Below are positions 8,576-18,533 of a DNA stretch of 64,000 nucleotides, in pieces. The translations under genes were made by a program, and so were the position numbers. Each line of letters begins with the position of its first letter. The stretch's first letter is position 1. The notes under the pieces were generated by a model. That model did not search any database. It had not been told where the DNA came from and was given only the letters and a program-made list of their open reading frames with translations. The stretch comes from Microbacterium pullorum (lineage in GTDB: Bacteria > Actinomycetota > Actinomycetes > Actinomycetales > Microbacteriaceae). The stretch is from the NCBI RefSeq assembly GCF_014836535.1, contig NZ_JACSQP010000005.1, positions 248,001 through 312,000 of the forward strand, given 5' to 3'.

Positions 8576-8665
8576 GGCATGTTCCGCGACCTTCGGCAGG
8601 ATTGCGTCGTCGTCCGACCGCGCTGCCGTCGCGCCGGCAGCGCTCCCCCGCATAGCGTGAGGCCC

Positions 8666-9070
8666 ATGACCGACGCGCTCGACTATCTCTCCGCCAAGCT
8701 CCGCCACGAAACCGACCCGTCCGACGTGTACGCGTCGCAGCAGGCGGGAGATTCCTTCGTGCTGGTCGACGTGCGCAGCGACGAGGCGTGGGCTCAGGGG
8801 CGCATTCCCGGCGCCCTGCACATGCCCTACCGCGACATCGTCCGCCGTGCTCCCCTGGAGCTCGACCCGACGGTCCCCGTCGTGGTCTACTGCTGGAGCC
8901 CCGGATGCAACGCCGCCACCAAGGGCGCCCGTGAGTTCGCCACTGCCGGCTTCACGGTGCGGGAGATGATCGGCGGCTACGAGTACTGGGGCCGGGAGGG
9001 CCAGCCGCTCGAGAATGATGACGGCCCGCTCCCCCGCACCTTCGACCCACTCGTCATGGTCGTGCGCTGA
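8666..9070 (+). CDS. Rhodanese-like sulfurtransferase domain protein
   Basis: The 134-residue protein is a single rhodanese domain. FVLVDVRSDEAWAQGRIPGA is followed by the active loop VYCWSPGCNAATKGA, in which the first Cys (about residue 77) is the expected persulfide-carrying residue. The loop is of the cdc25/rhodanese type, with a second Cys four residues on. Partner and substrate are unknown. A TAGCGT box 7 bases before the ATG at 8666 suggests a leaderless mRNA; the open frame further upstream has no family similarity. It converges on the PP2C gene with a 17-base gap. Confidence 0.88.
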   Translation: MTDALDYLSAKLRHETDPSDVYASQQAGDSFVLVDVRSDEAWAQGRIPGALHMPYRDIVRRAPLELDPTVPVVVYCWSPGCNAATKGAREFATAGFTVREMIGGYEYWGREGQPLENDDGPLPRTFDPLVMVVR

Positions 9071-9087
9071 GCCGGCGGCGCGGGGCG

Positions 9088-9876
9088 TCAGGCGCTCTCG
9101 AGGCCTTCGGCGAAACGGTCGACGGCGGCGCCGACGAACACCGGCCGGTCGCTCAGCACACCGCCTTCGACGATGTCGCAGACCACCGCCGTGGCATTGT
9201 CGCGGGTGCCGGCGTCGAGTGCCACGCGCACGACCCAATCAGCGGCCCGCTCGGGCGACGGAGCGAGCTGCAGCAGCCGCTCGAGCTCGTCGTGGGGCAC
9301 GTAGTCGCTGACGCCGTCGCTGCACAGCAGCCACCGGTCGCCGAGGGCGGGCTGCAGCTCGGCGACGGCGACCACGTCTTCGTCGTGTCCACCCAGGGAG
9401 GCGGTGATCACGTTGCGACGCGGGTGCACCGCGGCCTCTTCGGGACTCAGCAGGCCCTGGTCGACCATTGCCTGCACGAGGGAGTCATCCCGGGTCTGAC
9501 GGCTCAGGGCGTTGTTGCGCAGCAGGTAGGCACGCGAGTCGCCGGCGTGCGCGAGCAGCAGCACACCGGCCTGCGTCAGCCACAGGCCGGTGTAGGTCGT
9601 CGCCATGCCCGCCAGCGCGGGATCGCGCCGGGTGTGCGCTCCGATGTCCCAGTTGGCCCACCGCATGCGGGCGGCCAGCTGCTCGGCGTCACGCATCGCG
9701 GGCAGGCCCGAGGCCACCCGGTGCACGAGTGCCGCCGAGGCCAGATCGCCCGCGGGTCCACCGCCGACCCCGTCGGCTACGGCCGCAGCCCAGGATGCCG
9801 CGAACGCGGCATCCTGGTTGATCCTGCGGAACTCGCCGACGTTCGAAACGGCGGCGGCTCTCAAGCGAGCCGGCAT
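9088..9876 (-). CDS. PP2C-family protein serine/threonine phosphatase
   Basis: The 262-residue protein is a single PPM phosphatase domain with metal-binding motifs INQDAAF near 19, VADGVGGGPAGD near 34, CSDGVSDYV near 190 and DNATAVV near 228. It has no transmembrane helix, unlike PstP of the main actinobacterial Ser/Thr kinase locus, so it is probably a soluble phosphatase. It could act on targets of the PASTA kinase at 45.4 kb, but nothing here proves that. The gene follows ctaF by 4 bases, so it may be transcribed with ctaC-ctaD-ctaF. Confidence 0.88.
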   Translation of the reverse strand: MPARLRAAAVSNVGEFRRINQDAAFAASWAAAVADGVGGGPAGDLASAALVHRVASGLPAMRDAEQLAARMRWANWDIGAHTRRDPALAGMATTYTGLWLTQAGVLLLAHAGDSRAYLLRNNALSRQTRDDSLVQAMVDQGLLSPEEAAVHPRRNVITASLGGHDEDVVAVAELQPALGDRWLLCSDGVSDYVPHDELERLLQLAPSPERAADWVVRVALDAGTRDNATAVVCDIVEGGVLSDRPVFVGAAVDRFAEGLESA

Positions 9877-9880
9877 CGGA

Positions 9881-10315
9881 TCAGCGGGCGAAGTACCCGC
9901 GGTAGTACTCGAACACCCAGCCGACGATCGCGATCACGAACACACCCAGACCGATGGGGATCATGAAGGTTCCGACCGCGAGGCCGATCATGGCGAGCGC
10001 CGCGGAGAAGGCCAGCACGAGCGGCCACCACGACCACGGGCTGAACTCGCCCACCTCGGGGTCGCCGTCATCGATGTCGGCGGTGAGCATGTCTTCCGGC
10101 AGCTCCCCGCCCTGCGCCTTGTGCACGCGGTCGACGTAGAAGCCGATGAGACCCGACATGAAGACCGAGAAGAACAGGGCGACGGTGCCGACCCACTCGA
10201 TCGCGTGGAACCACTCGAGCTCCGGGTGGGCGATGATGTTCCACCACGTGTAGACGACGGCGACGATCAGGAAGAAGACGCCGAGGATCCACCACAGGTT
10301 GACGTTGGTCTTCAA
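9881..10315 (-). CDS. ctaF: Cytochrome c oxidase subunit IV (actinobacterial)
   Basis: The 144-residue protein has two N-terminal and two C-terminal membrane helices separated by an acidic linker (ADIDDGDPEVGE). This is the layout of actinobacterial CtaF, which stabilises the aa3 oxidase. It begins 1 base after the ctaD stop, with AAGTTGAAG-type sequence before its ATG, and is the third gene of ctaC-ctaD-ctaF. Confidence 0.92.
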   Translation of the reverse strand: MKTNVNLWWILGVFFLIVAVVYTWWNIIAHPELEWFHAIEWVGTVALFFSVFMSGLIGFYVDRVHKAQGGELPEDMLTADIDDGDPEVGEFSPWSWWPLVLAFSAALAMIGLAVGTFMIPIGLGVFVIAIVGWVFEYYRGYFAR

Positions 10316-10316
10316 C

Positions 10317-12068
10317 TTACTTCACCTCTCCTTCGGCCATGTCGACGACCGGGGCATCGGGAGCGTCCTTGGCCGGACCGACACCCACGGGCACGGCGGC
10401 CTCGGGGTGGTTCAGGTCGAAGGCGGGGCGCTCGCTGCGGATGCGCGGGATCGACGTGAAGTTGTGACGCGGCGGCGGGCAGCTGGTCGCCCACTCGAGC
10501 GAACCGCCGTAGCCCCACGGGTCGTTGACGGTGATCGTCGCGGGCTTGCGCGAGGTGATCCACACGTTCAGGAAGAACGGCAGCATCGAGGCGCCCAGAA
10601 TGATGGCGCCCACGGTGGAGAGCTGGTTGCCCCAGGTCCAGCCGTCAGCGGCCGAGTAATCGGCGTAGCGGCGCACCATGCCGTCCACGCCCAGCCAGTG
10701 CTGCACGAGGAAGGTCATGTGGAACCCGATGAACAGCATCCAGAAGTGCACGTAGCCCAGGCGCTCGTTGAGCATGCGGCCGGTCCACTTCGGCCACCAG
10801 AAGTAGAAGCCGGCGAACATCGCGAACACGACGGTGCCGAACACGACGTAGTGGAAGTGCGCGACCACGAAGTACGAGTCGGACAGGTGGAAGTCCAGCG
10901 GCGGCGAGGCGAGGATCACGCCCGTCAGTCCACCGAAGACGAACGAGACGAGGAAGCCGAGGGCGAAGACCATCGGGGTCTCGAAGGTGATCGACCCGCG
11001 CCACATCGTGCCGATCCAGTTGAAGATCTTCACGCCCGTCGGCACCGCGATGAGCATCGTCATGAGCGCGAAGAAGGGCAGCAACACGGCACCGGTGACG
11101 TACATGTGGTGCGCCCAGACGGCCACCGAGAGCGCCGCGATCGCGATGGTGGCGTAGACCAGCGTCTTGTAACCGAAGATCGGCTTGCGGCTGAACACCG
11201 GGAAGATCTCCGAGACGATGCCGAAGAACGGCAGCGCGATGATGTACACCTCGGGGTGACCGAAGAACCAGAACAGGTGCTGCCACAGCAGCACACCGCC
11301 GTTCTGCGGATCGAAGATGTGCGAACCCAGCACGCGGTCGGAGGCGGCCGAGAGGATCGCGGCGGCCAGCACCGGGAACGCCATCAGGATCAGGATGCTC
11401 GTGATGAGCGTGTTCCAGGTGAAGATCGGCATGCGCCACATCGTCATACCGGGCGCGCGCATCGTGATGATGGTGGTGATGAAGTTCACCGCACCGAGGA
11501 TCGTGCCGAAACCGCTCATGCCGAGACCCAGCATCCAGAGGTTGCCACCGGCACCGGGAGAGAAGGTCGCGTTGGCCAGCGGCTGATACGCGAACCAGCC
11601 GAAGGAGGCGGCACCCTGCGGCGTGAGGAAGCCGGAGATGGCGATGATCGAGCCGAACAGGAACAGCCAGAAGGCGAACGCGTTCAGACGCGGGAATGCC
11701 ACGTCGGGCGCACCGATCTGCAGCGGGAGGATCGCGTTGGCGAACCCGGCGAACAGCGGCGTCGCGAACATCAGCAGCATGATCGTGCCGTGCATCGTGA
11801 ACAGCTGGTTGTACTGCTCCTTCGTCGGCACCACCTGCATGCCGGGCTCGAACAGCTCGGCGCGGATGATGAGTGCCATCACACCGCCCAGCAGGAAGAA
11901 CAGCACCGAGGCGATCAGGTACATGTACCCGATGGTCTTGTGGTCAGTGGAGGTGATCCACTTGACGATCAGGTTGCCCTTCTGCTCGACGCGCGACGAG
12001 CTCATGAGCGCTGCCTGTCGCGGCGGAAGGGTGGTGGGGCGCGGGGCGCCCTCCAGCGTGCTCGTCAT
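10317..12068 (-). CDS. ctaD: Cytochrome c oxidase subunit I
   Basis: The 583-residue, twelve-helix heme-copper oxidase catalytic subunit. Visible landmarks are [15 protein letters not shown] at the N-terminus, the CuB and cross-link segment [18 protein letters not shown], the HHMYVTG pair, and the heme a/a3 histidine region [13 protein letters not shown]. Length and motifs match aa3 oxidases. It lies between ctaC (2 bases upstream) and ctaF. The substrate is electrons from QcrC; it reduces oxygen and pumps protons. Confidence 0.97.
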   Translation of the reverse strand: MTSTLEGAPRPTTLPPRQAALMSSSRVEQKGNLIVKWITSTDHKTIGYMYLIASVLFFLLGGVMALIIRAELFEPGMQVVPTKEQYNQLFTMHGTIMLLMFATPLFAGFANAILPLQIGAPDVAFPRLNAFAFWLFLFGSIIAISGFLTPQGAASFGWFAYQPLANATFSPGAGGNLWMLGLGMSGFGTILGAVNFITTIITMRAPGMTMWRMPIFTWNTLITSILILMAFPVLAAAILSAASDRVLGSHIFDPQNGGVLLWQHLFWFFGHPEVYIIALPFFGIVSEIFPVFSRKPIFGYKTLVYATIAIAALSVAVWAHHMYVTGAVLLPFFALMTMLIAVPTGVKIFNWIGTMWRGSITFETPMVFALGFLVSFVFGGLTGVILASPPLDFHLSDSYFVVAHFHYVVFGTVVFAMFAGFYFWWPKWTGRMLNERLGYVHFWMLFIGFHMTFLVQHWLGVDGMVRRYADYSAADGWTWGNQLSTVGAIILGASMLPFFLNVWITSRKPATITVNDPWGYGGSLEWATSCPPPRHNFTSIPRIRSERPAFDLNHPEAAVPVGVGPAKDAPDAPVVDMAEGEVK

Positions 12069-12070
12069 AT

Positions 12071-12961
12071 TCAGCGGTCTCCCTCAGACTCGGCCGCACC
12101 CGTGCCCGGCAGGTTCTGCAGCCGGTCGTAGGCGTCGTTGATGTCACCCGTCTGGCCGGCGGCGCGCAGCGACTCGACGTACTGGTCGTACTCCGCCTCG
12201 CTGACGACCTCGACGTTGAAGAGCATCATCGAGTGGTACTCGCCGCACAGCTCGGCGCACTTGCCGGCGTACGTGCCCTCACGGGTGGGGGTGAAGGACC
12301 AGTAGTTGTCCTTACCGATGTACATGTCCTTCTTGTACAGGAAGTCGATGATCCAGAAGGAGTGGATGACATCGCGCGACTGCAGCTGGATCTTCACCGT
12401 CTTGTCGACGGGCAGCACCAGCGTGGGAAGCTCGGCCTGGTCGATGTCGCCGTTGGCCGCGGGCTGGGCCTGGATGCCCATGGTCCAGACGGTGTCGTCC
12501 TCGTCTCCGGCGTTGTACTGGAAGTCCCAGGCCCACTGCTTGCCGATTGCGGTGATCGACACGTCGGGGTCGTCGTACTGGGTCTCGAGGATCGACTGGT
12601 CACGCGCGGTGAAGGCGAAGAAACCGATCACGAGGATCAGCGGCACGACCGTGTAGAAGATCTCGATCGGCATGTTGTAGCGCATCTGCACCGGCAGGCC
12701 GGTCTGGCCGCGGCGGCGGCGGTAGACGATCGCCGCCCAGCCCATGAGGCCCCAGGTGATCAATCCGACCGCGAGGAGCACGATCCAGGAGTTGACCCAG
12801 AGACCCGACACCATTTCGGTGCGGTCGGTCGTCGGGGTTCCGTCCTCGACGAAGCCGGGGAGAAAGCCGTTCAATTCCGTCGGGGTGCAGGCGGCAAGGG
12901 TGGCTGCCGTGGCGATCCCCAGAGGGATGATTGCCCAGCGGATGCGGCGTTTCGATCGCAC
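12071..12961 (-). CDS. ctaC: Cytochrome c oxidase subunit II
   Basis: The 296-residue protein begins with a lipoprotein-type signal ([11 protein letters not shown]; the lipobox Cys is near residue 25). Two membrane helices follow, at about 50-75 and 98-118. A cupredoxin domain has the binuclear CuA site [14 protein letters not shown] near residues 230-243. It takes electrons from the diheme QcrC. First gene of ctaC-ctaD-ctaF. Confidence 0.96.
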   Translation of the reverse strand: MRSKRRIRWAIIPLGIATAATLAACTPTELNGFLPGFVEDGTPTTDRTEMVSGLWVNSWIVLLAVGLITWGLMGWAAIVYRRRRGQTGLPVQMRYNMPIEIFYTVVPLILVIGFFAFTARDQSILETQYDDPDVSITAIGKQWAWDFQYNAGDEDDTVWTMGIQAQPAANGDIDQAELPTLVLPVDKTVKIQLQSRDVIHSFWIIDFLYKKDMYIGKDNYWSFTPTREGTYAGKCAELCGEYHSMMLFNVEVVSEAEYDQYVESLRAAGQTGDINDAYDRLQNLPGTGAAESEGDR

Positions 12962-13053
12962 GGTGGACCTTTCCGGGACGCGGATATGACAACCGCCAGT
13001 CTAGGGCAAGGTCACACCGCATTCAGGCCATCTACTCAGCTATGAAAACGCGT

Positions 13054-13099
13054 CGTCCGGCGGTTTTCCGGTGCTGATCTGCACTGGAGCCGCCGGACG
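13054..13099 (-). terminator. 46-bp hairpin between erpA and ctaC
   Basis: Arms CGTCCGGCGG (13054-13063) and CCGCCGGACG (13090-13099) are perfect. A second inner pairing, CCGGTGC/GCACTGG, leaves a six-base loop. It begins about 20 bases after the erpA stop on the minus strand, so it probably ends that transcript and isolates the ctaC promoter. It shows the same nested style as the larger palindromes in this window. Confidence 0.65.
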
Positions 13100-13120
13100 A
13101 TGGACCGCAAAACCTTCAGA

Positions 13121-13486
13121 TCAGTGGAAGCTGTCTCCGCATGCGCAGCTGCCTGCGGCATTCGGATTGTCAATCGTGAAACCCTGCTCCGAGATCGTGT
13201 CCTTGAAGTCGATCTTCGCGCCGTCGAGGTACGGCACGCTCATGTCGTCGACGATCACCTCGACGCCGTCGAAATCGACGGCCTTGTCGCCGTCGAGGAA
13301 GCGCTCGTCGAAGTAGAGCTGGTAGATCAGGCCCGAGCATCCGCCGGGCTGCACGGCGACGCGCAGGCGCAGGTCGTCGCGCCCTTCCTGCTCGAGCAGG
13401 CTCTTGACCTTGGCTGCGGCCGCGTCGCTGAGCGCGACGCCGTGCTCGCGGACGCTCTCGGTGACGGGCAGTGCGGTGTCAGTCAT
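13121..13486 (-). CDS. erpA: Iron-sulfur cluster insertion protein (A-type carrier)
   Basis: The 121-residue A-type carrier has the three cluster-ligating cysteines: one in QPGGCSGL and two in the C-terminal GSCACGDSF. It delivers Fe-S clusters to target enzymes. The neighbouring operons encode respiratory subunits, including a Rieske protein; that link is contextual only. Start ATG at 13486 has GGGAG 6 bases upstream. Confidence 0.95.
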   Translation of the reverse strand: MTDTALPVTESVREHGVALSDAAAAKVKSLLEQEGRDDLRLRVAVQPGGCSGLIYQLYFDERFLDGDKAVDFDGVEVIVDDMSVPYLDGAKIDFKDTISEQGFTIDNPNAAGSCACGDSFH

Positions 13487-13565
13487 GGAGTCTCCCGTGG
13501 TTCGGGCCGCCATAAGACGGCTGGATGCCACGATTCTACGCGCGACGCCCGGCAATCGGCTCGGT

Positions 13566-14957
13566 TCAGAGCGTTCTGGCGTCGAGGCGTTCCAGCAGGA
13601 GCGCTTCGGAGACGAGCGCATTTCGGAACGTCTCGATGTGCAGCGACTCGTTGGGGCTGTGGGCGCGGGCGTGCGGATCCTCCACACCGGTGACCAGGAT
13701 CTGCGCGGCGGGGAACTCGTCCACGAGATCGGCGATGAACGGGATCGACCCGCCGACGCCGATGTCCACCGGGTCGACGCCGTAGCCGTCGGCGAGTGCC
13801 GCCCGGGCGTCGGTCACCGCCCAGCCGCTGGTGTCCACGAGGAAGCCGTCGCCGCAGTCGACGGCCGAGAACGTCAGTTCGGCGCCGAAGGGCGCGTGCG
13901 CGCGCAGGTGCGCCTCGAGCGCTTCGTAGGCTTCGCGGGCCGACTGCCCCGGGGCGACGCGCGCGCTGATGACGACCGACACCTCGGGGCTGAGGGTGTT
14001 CGAGGCGTTCGCGACGCTCGGGGCGTCGATGCCGGTGACGGTGATGGACGGCTTGTTCCAGATGCGGCTGAGGATCGTGCCGGTGCCGACGGGGGCGACC
14101 TCGTCGGGCAGACCCGCCTCGTCGCGCAGGGTCTCCTCGCTGTAGGGCGGTGTGTCGGCGTCGCGCTGGGCGAGTCCGGCGACCGCCGGTGCGCCATCGG
14201 CATCCCACAGCGTCGACAGGAGCTTGATCGTCGCCATCATCGCGTCGGGCACGGCACCCCCGAACATCCCCGAATGCGAGGCGTGCTCGAGCGTGCGCAC
14301 CGTGAGTGTGAACCGTGCGTTGCCGCGCAGCGACACCGTGACGGCGGGCGTCGTGGCATCCCAGTTGCCGGAGTCGGCGACGACGATCACGTCGGCACGC
14401 AGAGCGTCGGCGTTCTCACGCAGGAACGGGGCGAACGACCGGGAGCCCGCCTCCTCCTCCCCCTCGATGAACAGCGCCACGCCGAGATCGAAGTCGGGGC
14501 CGAGCGCCTCGGTGAGCGCGCGCAGCGCCCCGATGTGGGCCATGACGCCCGCCTTGTCATCCGCGGCGCCGCGGCCGTAGATGCGCCCATCGCGCACGGT
14601 CGGCTCGAAGGGGGGCGAATCCCACAGCGTCTCGTCGCCGACCGGCTGCACATCGTGATGGGCGTACAGCAGGATCGTCGGGCGGCCGTTGCGGGGGGCT
14701 CGGGTCGCGAGCACCGCGGGCATGCCGCGCTCGGTGTCGTCGATGGCCGCATCGCGGATCTCGACACGATCGAAGATGCCGAGCCCTTCGGCCAGCTCCT
14801 TGACCGCGGCGGCGCTGCGCGCCACCTCAGCGGGGTCGAAGCCGGGGAAGGCGATCGAGGGGATGCGCACGAGGGTGCCGAGATCGGCGAGGGCGGCGGG
14901 GACGGCGGCGAGGGCGGCGGCGCGCACCGTCTGGGGGCGGGACAGCTCGGAGGTCAT
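13566..14957 (-). CDS. M20-family dipeptidase
   Basis: The 463-residue zinc peptidase has the M20 metal and catalytic motifs YAHHDVQPVG near 95, DDKAGVMAHIGAL near 132, EGEEEAGS near 163 and a C-terminal HARAHSPNESL. A dimerisation insert lies between about 210 and 330. It is a cytoplasmic dipeptidase/carboxypeptidase; the exact substrate cannot be read from sequence. The start at ATG 14957 is supported by a TAAGAT box 7 bases upstream (complement of 14965-14970), so probably leaderless. Divergent from the DUF3043 gene. Confidence 0.92.
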   Translation of the reverse strand: MTSELSRPQTVRAAALAAVPAALADLGTLVRIPSIAFPGFDPAEVARSAAAVKELAEGLGIFDRVEIRDAAIDDTERGMPAVLATRAPRNGRPTILLYAHHDVQPVGDETLWDSPPFEPTVRDGRIYGRGAADDKAGVMAHIGALRALTEALGPDFDLGVALFIEGEEEAGSRSFAPFLRENADALRADVIVVADSGNWDATTPAVTVSLRGNARFTLTVRTLEHASHSGMFGGAVPDAMMATIKLLSTLWDADGAPAVAGLAQRDADTPPYSEETLRDEAGLPDEVAPVGTGTILSRIWNKPSITVTGIDAPSVANASNTLSPEVSVVISARVAPGQSAREAYEALEAHLRAHAPFGAELTFSAVDCGDGFLVDTSGWAVTDARAALADGYGVDPVDIGVGGSIPFIADLVDEFPAAQILVTGVEDPHARAHSPNESLHIETFRNALVSEALLLERLDARTL

Positions 14958-15007
14958 GCGGGTAATCTTAGATCGAACCCGATTTCCGCTATCCAGAGGA
15001 TCCTCCC

Positions 15008-15583
15008 GTGGCCAACACACCCGCTTCCGCGCCGAAGGAAACGTCGACGACGACGCCCGCCGAGCAGGTGGGACGGGGCAAGGGCCGCCCGACCCCCTCG
15101 CGGGCCGAGCGCGAAGCCGCCCGCAAGCGCCCCCTCGTCGCCGACACCAAAGAGGCCCGCGCCCGCGCGAAAGCCGAGCTGGCCAGTGCCCGCGAGAAGG
15201 CGCGCATCGGCATGGCCAACGGCGACGAGCGCTACCTGCCGGTGCGCGACAAGGGTCCGCAGCGCAAGTTCGCCCGCGACTTCGTCGACGCCGGCTGGCA
15301 CCTCGGCGAGGTGGTCATGCCGATGATGCTGCTGGTGATCATGCTCACGTTCGTGCCGATCCCCGCGATCACCTACTGGTCGTTCATCGGCCTGTGGATC
15401 TTCATCCTGTTCGTCATCGGCGACATGATCCTCACCTCGATCCGCGTGAAGAAGGCGGCCAAGGCGCGCTTCGGCGACACGCGCATGGAGAAGGGCCTCG
15501 GCTGGTACGCCGCGATGCGCACCATCCAGATGCGCTTCATGCGTCTGCCCAAGCCCCAGGTCAAGCGCGGCCAGCACCCCTGA
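15008..15583 (+). CDS. DUF3043 membrane protein
   Basis: The 191-residue protein matches the actinobacterial DUF3043 family. It has a charged, Lys/Arg-rich N-terminal 95 residues (GRPTPSRAEREAARKRPL), two adjacent membrane helices at about 101-140 and a basic C-terminus (LPKPQVKRGQ). The GTG at 15008 is used. The function is unknown. It converges on pyrD with a 45-base GC-rich gap. Confidence 0.88.
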   Translation: MANTPASAPKETSTTTPAEQVGRGKGRPTPSRAEREAARKRPLVADTKEARARAKAELASAREKARIGMANGDERYLPVRDKGPQRKFARDFVDAGWHLGEVVMPMMLLVIMLTFVPIPAITYWSFIGLWIFILFVIGDMILTSIRVKKAAKARFGDTRMEKGLGWYAAMRTIQMRFMRLPKPQVKRGQHP

Positions 15584-15628
15584 GCCGCGGCTCCCGCGCG
15601 GCGGCGGTGCCGCCCGGACGCGGCGTGG
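15584..15628. terminator. Weak GC-rich structure between convergent genes
   Basis: The 45-base gap between the DUF3043 gene (+) and pyrD (-) is almost wholly G and C and contains short inverted segments such as CGCGGCGG and CCGCCCGG. It could serve as a bidirectional terminator, but no long perfect stem is present. Confidence 0.3.
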
Positions 15629-16654
15629 TCAGCGACCGGCAGCGAGGCCGCGGTTGATCTGCCGTGCCCAGAGCGGACCGCGGTAGAGGAACCCGGTGTA
15701 GCCCTGCACGAGGTTCGCTCCGGCATCGAGCCGCTCGCGCACGTCGGCAGCGGTCTCCACTCCCCCGGCGGAGACGACGCAGAACTCCGCCGGCACGACG
15801 GCGCGCACGATACGCAGCACCGCGAGCGAGCGCTCCTTCAGCGGCGCGCCCGACATCCCGCCCGCACCGGCGTCGGCGACGACCGCGGCATCCGTCACGA
15901 GAGCGTCGCGCGAGATCGTCGTGTTCGTGGCGACGATGCCCGCCAGGCCCACATCGACCGCGAGCCGGGCGACGGCCTCGATCTCGTCGTCGGCGAGATC
16001 CGGGGCGATCTTCACCAGCAACGGGGTGGCGCCCGCCGCGTCGCGCACCGCCTCGAGCAGCGGGCGGAGGGTCTCGACGGCCTGCAGCCCCCGCAGCCCC
16101 GGTGTGTTGGGCGAAGAGACGTTGACGACGAGGTAGTCCGCCAGCGGCGCGAGCAGGCGCGTGCTGGTGACGTAGTCGGCGGTGGCCTCGGCGACGTCGA
16201 CGACGCGACTCTTGCCGATGTTGACGCCCACGACGGGGCGTGTCGCCCGTCGGCGCGCGGTCCGCAGACGTTCGGCCGCAGCAGCGGCACCGCGGTTGTT
16301 GAATCCCATGCGGTTGATCACCGCTCGGTCGCGCACCAGGCGGAACAAACGCGGGCGCGGGTTGCCGTCCTGCGGGATCGCGGTGAGGGTGCCCACCTCG
16401 ACGTGGCCGAAACCGAGCGCGCCGAGGCCGGCGACACCGGTGACGTCCTTGTCGAAGCCGGCGGCCACGCCGAAGGGCGAGTCGAACGTGAGCCCGAGCG
16501 CGCGGGTGCGCAGCGACGGATCGGGTCGGGTGAACCGGCGGACGAGGGGCGCGAGGGGCCGCACGCCCAGGCCGCGGATCACGAGCATCGCCGCGTGGTG
16601 CGCCGTCTCGGGGTCCATGCGGGTGAGCACGGTGCGGAAGAGGAAGGGATACAT
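15629..16654 (-). CDS. pyrD: Dihydroorotate dehydrogenase (quinone), class 2
   Basis: The 341-residue enzyme oxidises dihydroorotate to orotate in pyrimidine synthesis, passing electrons to menaquinone. The N-terminal amphipathic segment (MYPFLFRTVLTRMDPETAHH) is the membrane and quinone-binding feature of class 2. VAAGFDKD, NRMGFNNRG, NVSSPNTPGLR and a C-terminal SAGGVETAADV are family motifs, with the catalytic Ser in SSPNT. The ATG at 16654 has TAGGCT 7 bases upstream (complement of 16662-16667). It follows nrdR by 32 bases. Confidence 0.95.
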   Translation of the reverse strand: MYPFLFRTVLTRMDPETAHHAAMLVIRGLGVRPLAPLVRRFTRPDPSLRTRALGLTFDSPFGVAAGFDKDVTGVAGLGALGFGHVEVGTLTAIPQDGNPRPRLFRLVRDRAVINRMGFNNRGAAAAAERLRTARRRATRPVVGVNIGKSRVVDVAEATADYVTSTRLLAPLADYLVVNVSSPNTPGLRGLQAVETLRPLLEAVRDAAGATPLLVKIAPDLADDEIEAVARLAVDVGLAGIVATNTTISRDALVTDAAVVADAGAGGMSGAPLKERSLAVLRIVRAVVPAEFCVVSAGGVETAADVRERLDAGANLVQGYTGFLYRGPLWARQINRGLAAGR

Positions 16655-16686
16655 CCCCTCCAGCCTACGGCGGTGAGCCGGGGCGC

Positions 16687-17163
16687 TCAGTCCGCGTCGG
16701 CGGTCGCCACCGCCGCGGCGTGATCGGCGCGCAGCTGTGCGATGGCGGCGTCGAAGTCGTCGAGGGAGTCGAACGCCTGGTACACGCTCGCGAAGCGCAG
16801 ATAGGCCACCTCGTCGAGGTGGCGCAGCGGCCCGAGGATCGCCAGACCGATGTCGTTCGTGTCGATCTGCGACGACCCGGTCTGGCGGATGGACTCTTCC
16901 ACCGACTGCGCGAGCATCGCGAGGTCGCCCTCGGTGACGGGGCGTCCCTGGCACGCCTTGCGCACGCCCGACATGACCTTCTCTCGGCTGAACGGCTCGA
17001 TGACACCCGACCGCTTGATGACATTGAGGCTTGCGGTCTCGATCGTCGAGAACCGTCCCCCGCACTGCGGGCACTGCCGTCGACGGCGGATGCTCAGGCC
17101 GTCGTCGCTCGTGCGCGAGTCGACGACGCGGGAATCGGGGTGGCGGCAGAAAGGACAGTGCAT
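16687..17163 (-). CDS. nrdR: Transcriptional repressor of ribonucleotide reductase
   Basis: The 158-residue NrdR has an N-terminal zinc ribbon (CPFC near 3-6 and CPQCG near 34-38) and an ATP-cone domain from about residue 50. It senses ATP/dATP and represses nrd genes. I saw no pair of NrdR boxes nearby. It sits between hisD (12 bases upstream) and pyrD, all on the minus strand, so the three may share a transcript. Confidence 0.96.
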   Translation of the reverse strand: MHCPFCRHPDSRVVDSRTSDDGLSIRRRRQCPQCGGRFSTIETASLNVIKRSGVIEPFSREKVMSGVRKACQGRPVTEGDLAMLAQSVEESIRQTGSSQIDTNDIGLAILGPLRHLDEVAYLRFASVYQAFDSLDDFDAAIAQLRADHAAAVATADAD

Positions 17164-17175
17164 GGCCTCGCCAGA

Positions 17176-18477
17176 CTATCCCGCGAAACGCGCAGTGACG
17201 GCTTCGCCGTGCGCGGGCAGCGCCTCGGCGTTCGCCAGGGCGACGATGTCGTCGGCGACGGCGGCGAGGGCCCCGCGGTCGTACGCGATGATCTGCTGCG
17301 GGCGCAGGAACGTCGACGCCGACAGCCCGGCCGCATAGCGCGCCTGGCCACCGGTGGGCAGCACGTGGTTGCTGCCGGCAAGGTAGTCCCCCAGGCTCAC
17401 CGGCGAGGAGTCGCCGACGAACACCGCACCGGCGTTGACGAAATCGTCGACGCGCGGATCGGCGAGGTGCAGTTCGAGGTGCTCGGGTGCATAGGCATTA
17501 CTGAACGCGGTGGCCTGCGCGATGTCGTCGACGAGGACGATGGCCGACTGCGGGCCCGCCAGCGCCTCGGCGATGCGGTCGGCGTGGAGGGTGCGTGCGG
17601 CGCGGTCCGCGACGGCGTGGGCGACGGCGTCCGCGAGGGATGCCGAGGGGGTGACGAGCACGGCGGATGCCTGTTCGTCGTGCTCGGCCTGGCTGATGAG
17701 GTCGGCGGCCACGAGCACCGGGTCGGCTCCGGCGTCGGCGACGATGAGGATCTCGGTCGCGCCGGCTTCGGAGTCGGTGCCGACGACCCCCGCGACGGCG
17801 CGCTTCGCCGCGGCGACGAAGTTGTTGCCGGGTCCGGTGACGACATCGACGGGCGCGAGGTCGACCGACGGCACCCCGTAGGCGAGGGCGCCGATCGCGC
17901 CGGCACCGCCCATCGCGTAGACCTCGGTCACGCCCACGAGCCGTGCGGCCGCGAGGATCACAGGGTGCACCCGCCCACCGTGCTCGCGCTGCGGCGGCGA
18001 GGCCAGCGCGACCTCGCCGACACCGGCGACCTGCGCGGGCACGACGTTCATCACGACGCTCGAGGGGTAGACCGCCTTGCCGCCGGGCACGTACACCCCG
18101 GCGCGACGCACGGGGCGCCAGCGCTGCTCGACGCGGGCACCGGGCGCGAGCTCGACGACGGCCGGCGGGGGCACCTGCGCGGCGGAGGCTTCGCGCACGC
18201 GCCTGATCGCCTCCTCCAGCGCCGCCCGCACGGTCGGGTCGAGGCCGGCGAGGGCCTCGTCGAGGTGTGCGTCGGGAACGCGGATCGCGTGGCCGGTGGC
18301 GCCGTCGAAGCGGGTCGCCTGCTCGCGCAGCGCATCCTCGCCTCGAGTCGCGACGTCCTGCACCAGCTGCGCGGCGATGGCCAGCGCCTCTGCGCGGGCG
18401 GCTTGAGCGCGCGGCACGGATGCCAGGAGTTCTGCTGCGGAGAGCGCGCGGCCGCGCAGGTCGATGGTGCGGAGCAT
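17176..18477 (-). CDS. hisD: Histidinol dehydrogenase
   Basis: The 433-residue zinc enzyme carries out the last two oxidations of histidine synthesis. Family segments include GVYVPGGKAVYPSSVVM, DLAPVDVVTGPGNNFVAAAKR, the metal-binding QAEHDEQASAV, and NHVLPTGGQARYAAGL near the C-terminus. It stands apart from other his genes. The ATG at 18477 has TAATCT 6 bases upstream (complement of 18484-18489), with GGGAG between them, so either a leaderless or a very short leader start fits. Confidence 0.96.
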   Translation of the reverse strand: MLRTIDLRGRALSAAELLASVPRAQAARAEALAIAAQLVQDVATRGEDALREQATRFDGATGHAIRVPDAHLDEALAGLDPTVRAALEEAIRRVREASAAQVPPPAVVELAPGARVEQRWRPVRRAGVYVPGGKAVYPSSVVMNVVPAQVAGVGEVALASPPQREHGGRVHPVILAAARLVGVTEVYAMGGAGAIGALAYGVPSVDLAPVDVVTGPGNNFVAAAKRAVAGVVGTDSEAGATEILIVADAGADPVLVAADLISQAEHDEQASAVLVTPSASLADAVAHAVADRAARTLHADRIAEALAGPQSAIVLVDDIAQATAFSNAYAPEHLELHLADPRVDDFVNAGAVFVGDSSPVSLGDYLAGSNHVLPTGGQARYAAGLSASTFLRPQQIIAYDRGALAAVADDIVALANAEALPAHGEAVTARFAG

Positions 18478-18500
18478 GCTCCCAGATTAGCGCCCGCGGG

Positions 18501-18530
18501 CTTCCCGGCCGTCCGTGGACGGCCGGGAAG
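18501..18530 (-). terminator. Perfect 14-bp stem between membrane-protein gene and hisD
   Basis: CTTCCCGGCCGTCC and GGACGGCCGGGAAG are exact complements around GT. It starts 4 bases after the stop of the minus-strand membrane-protein gene and ends 24 bases before hisD, so it likely separates the two transcripts. There is no U-tract. Confidence 0.75.
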
Positions 18531-18533
18531 GGC

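Noticed and set aside
10299..12131. 610-residue open frame antisense to ctaD
   Set aside because: The product is almost only His, Arg, Glu, Asp and Gly, typical of the reverse complement of GC-rich membrane-protein codons.
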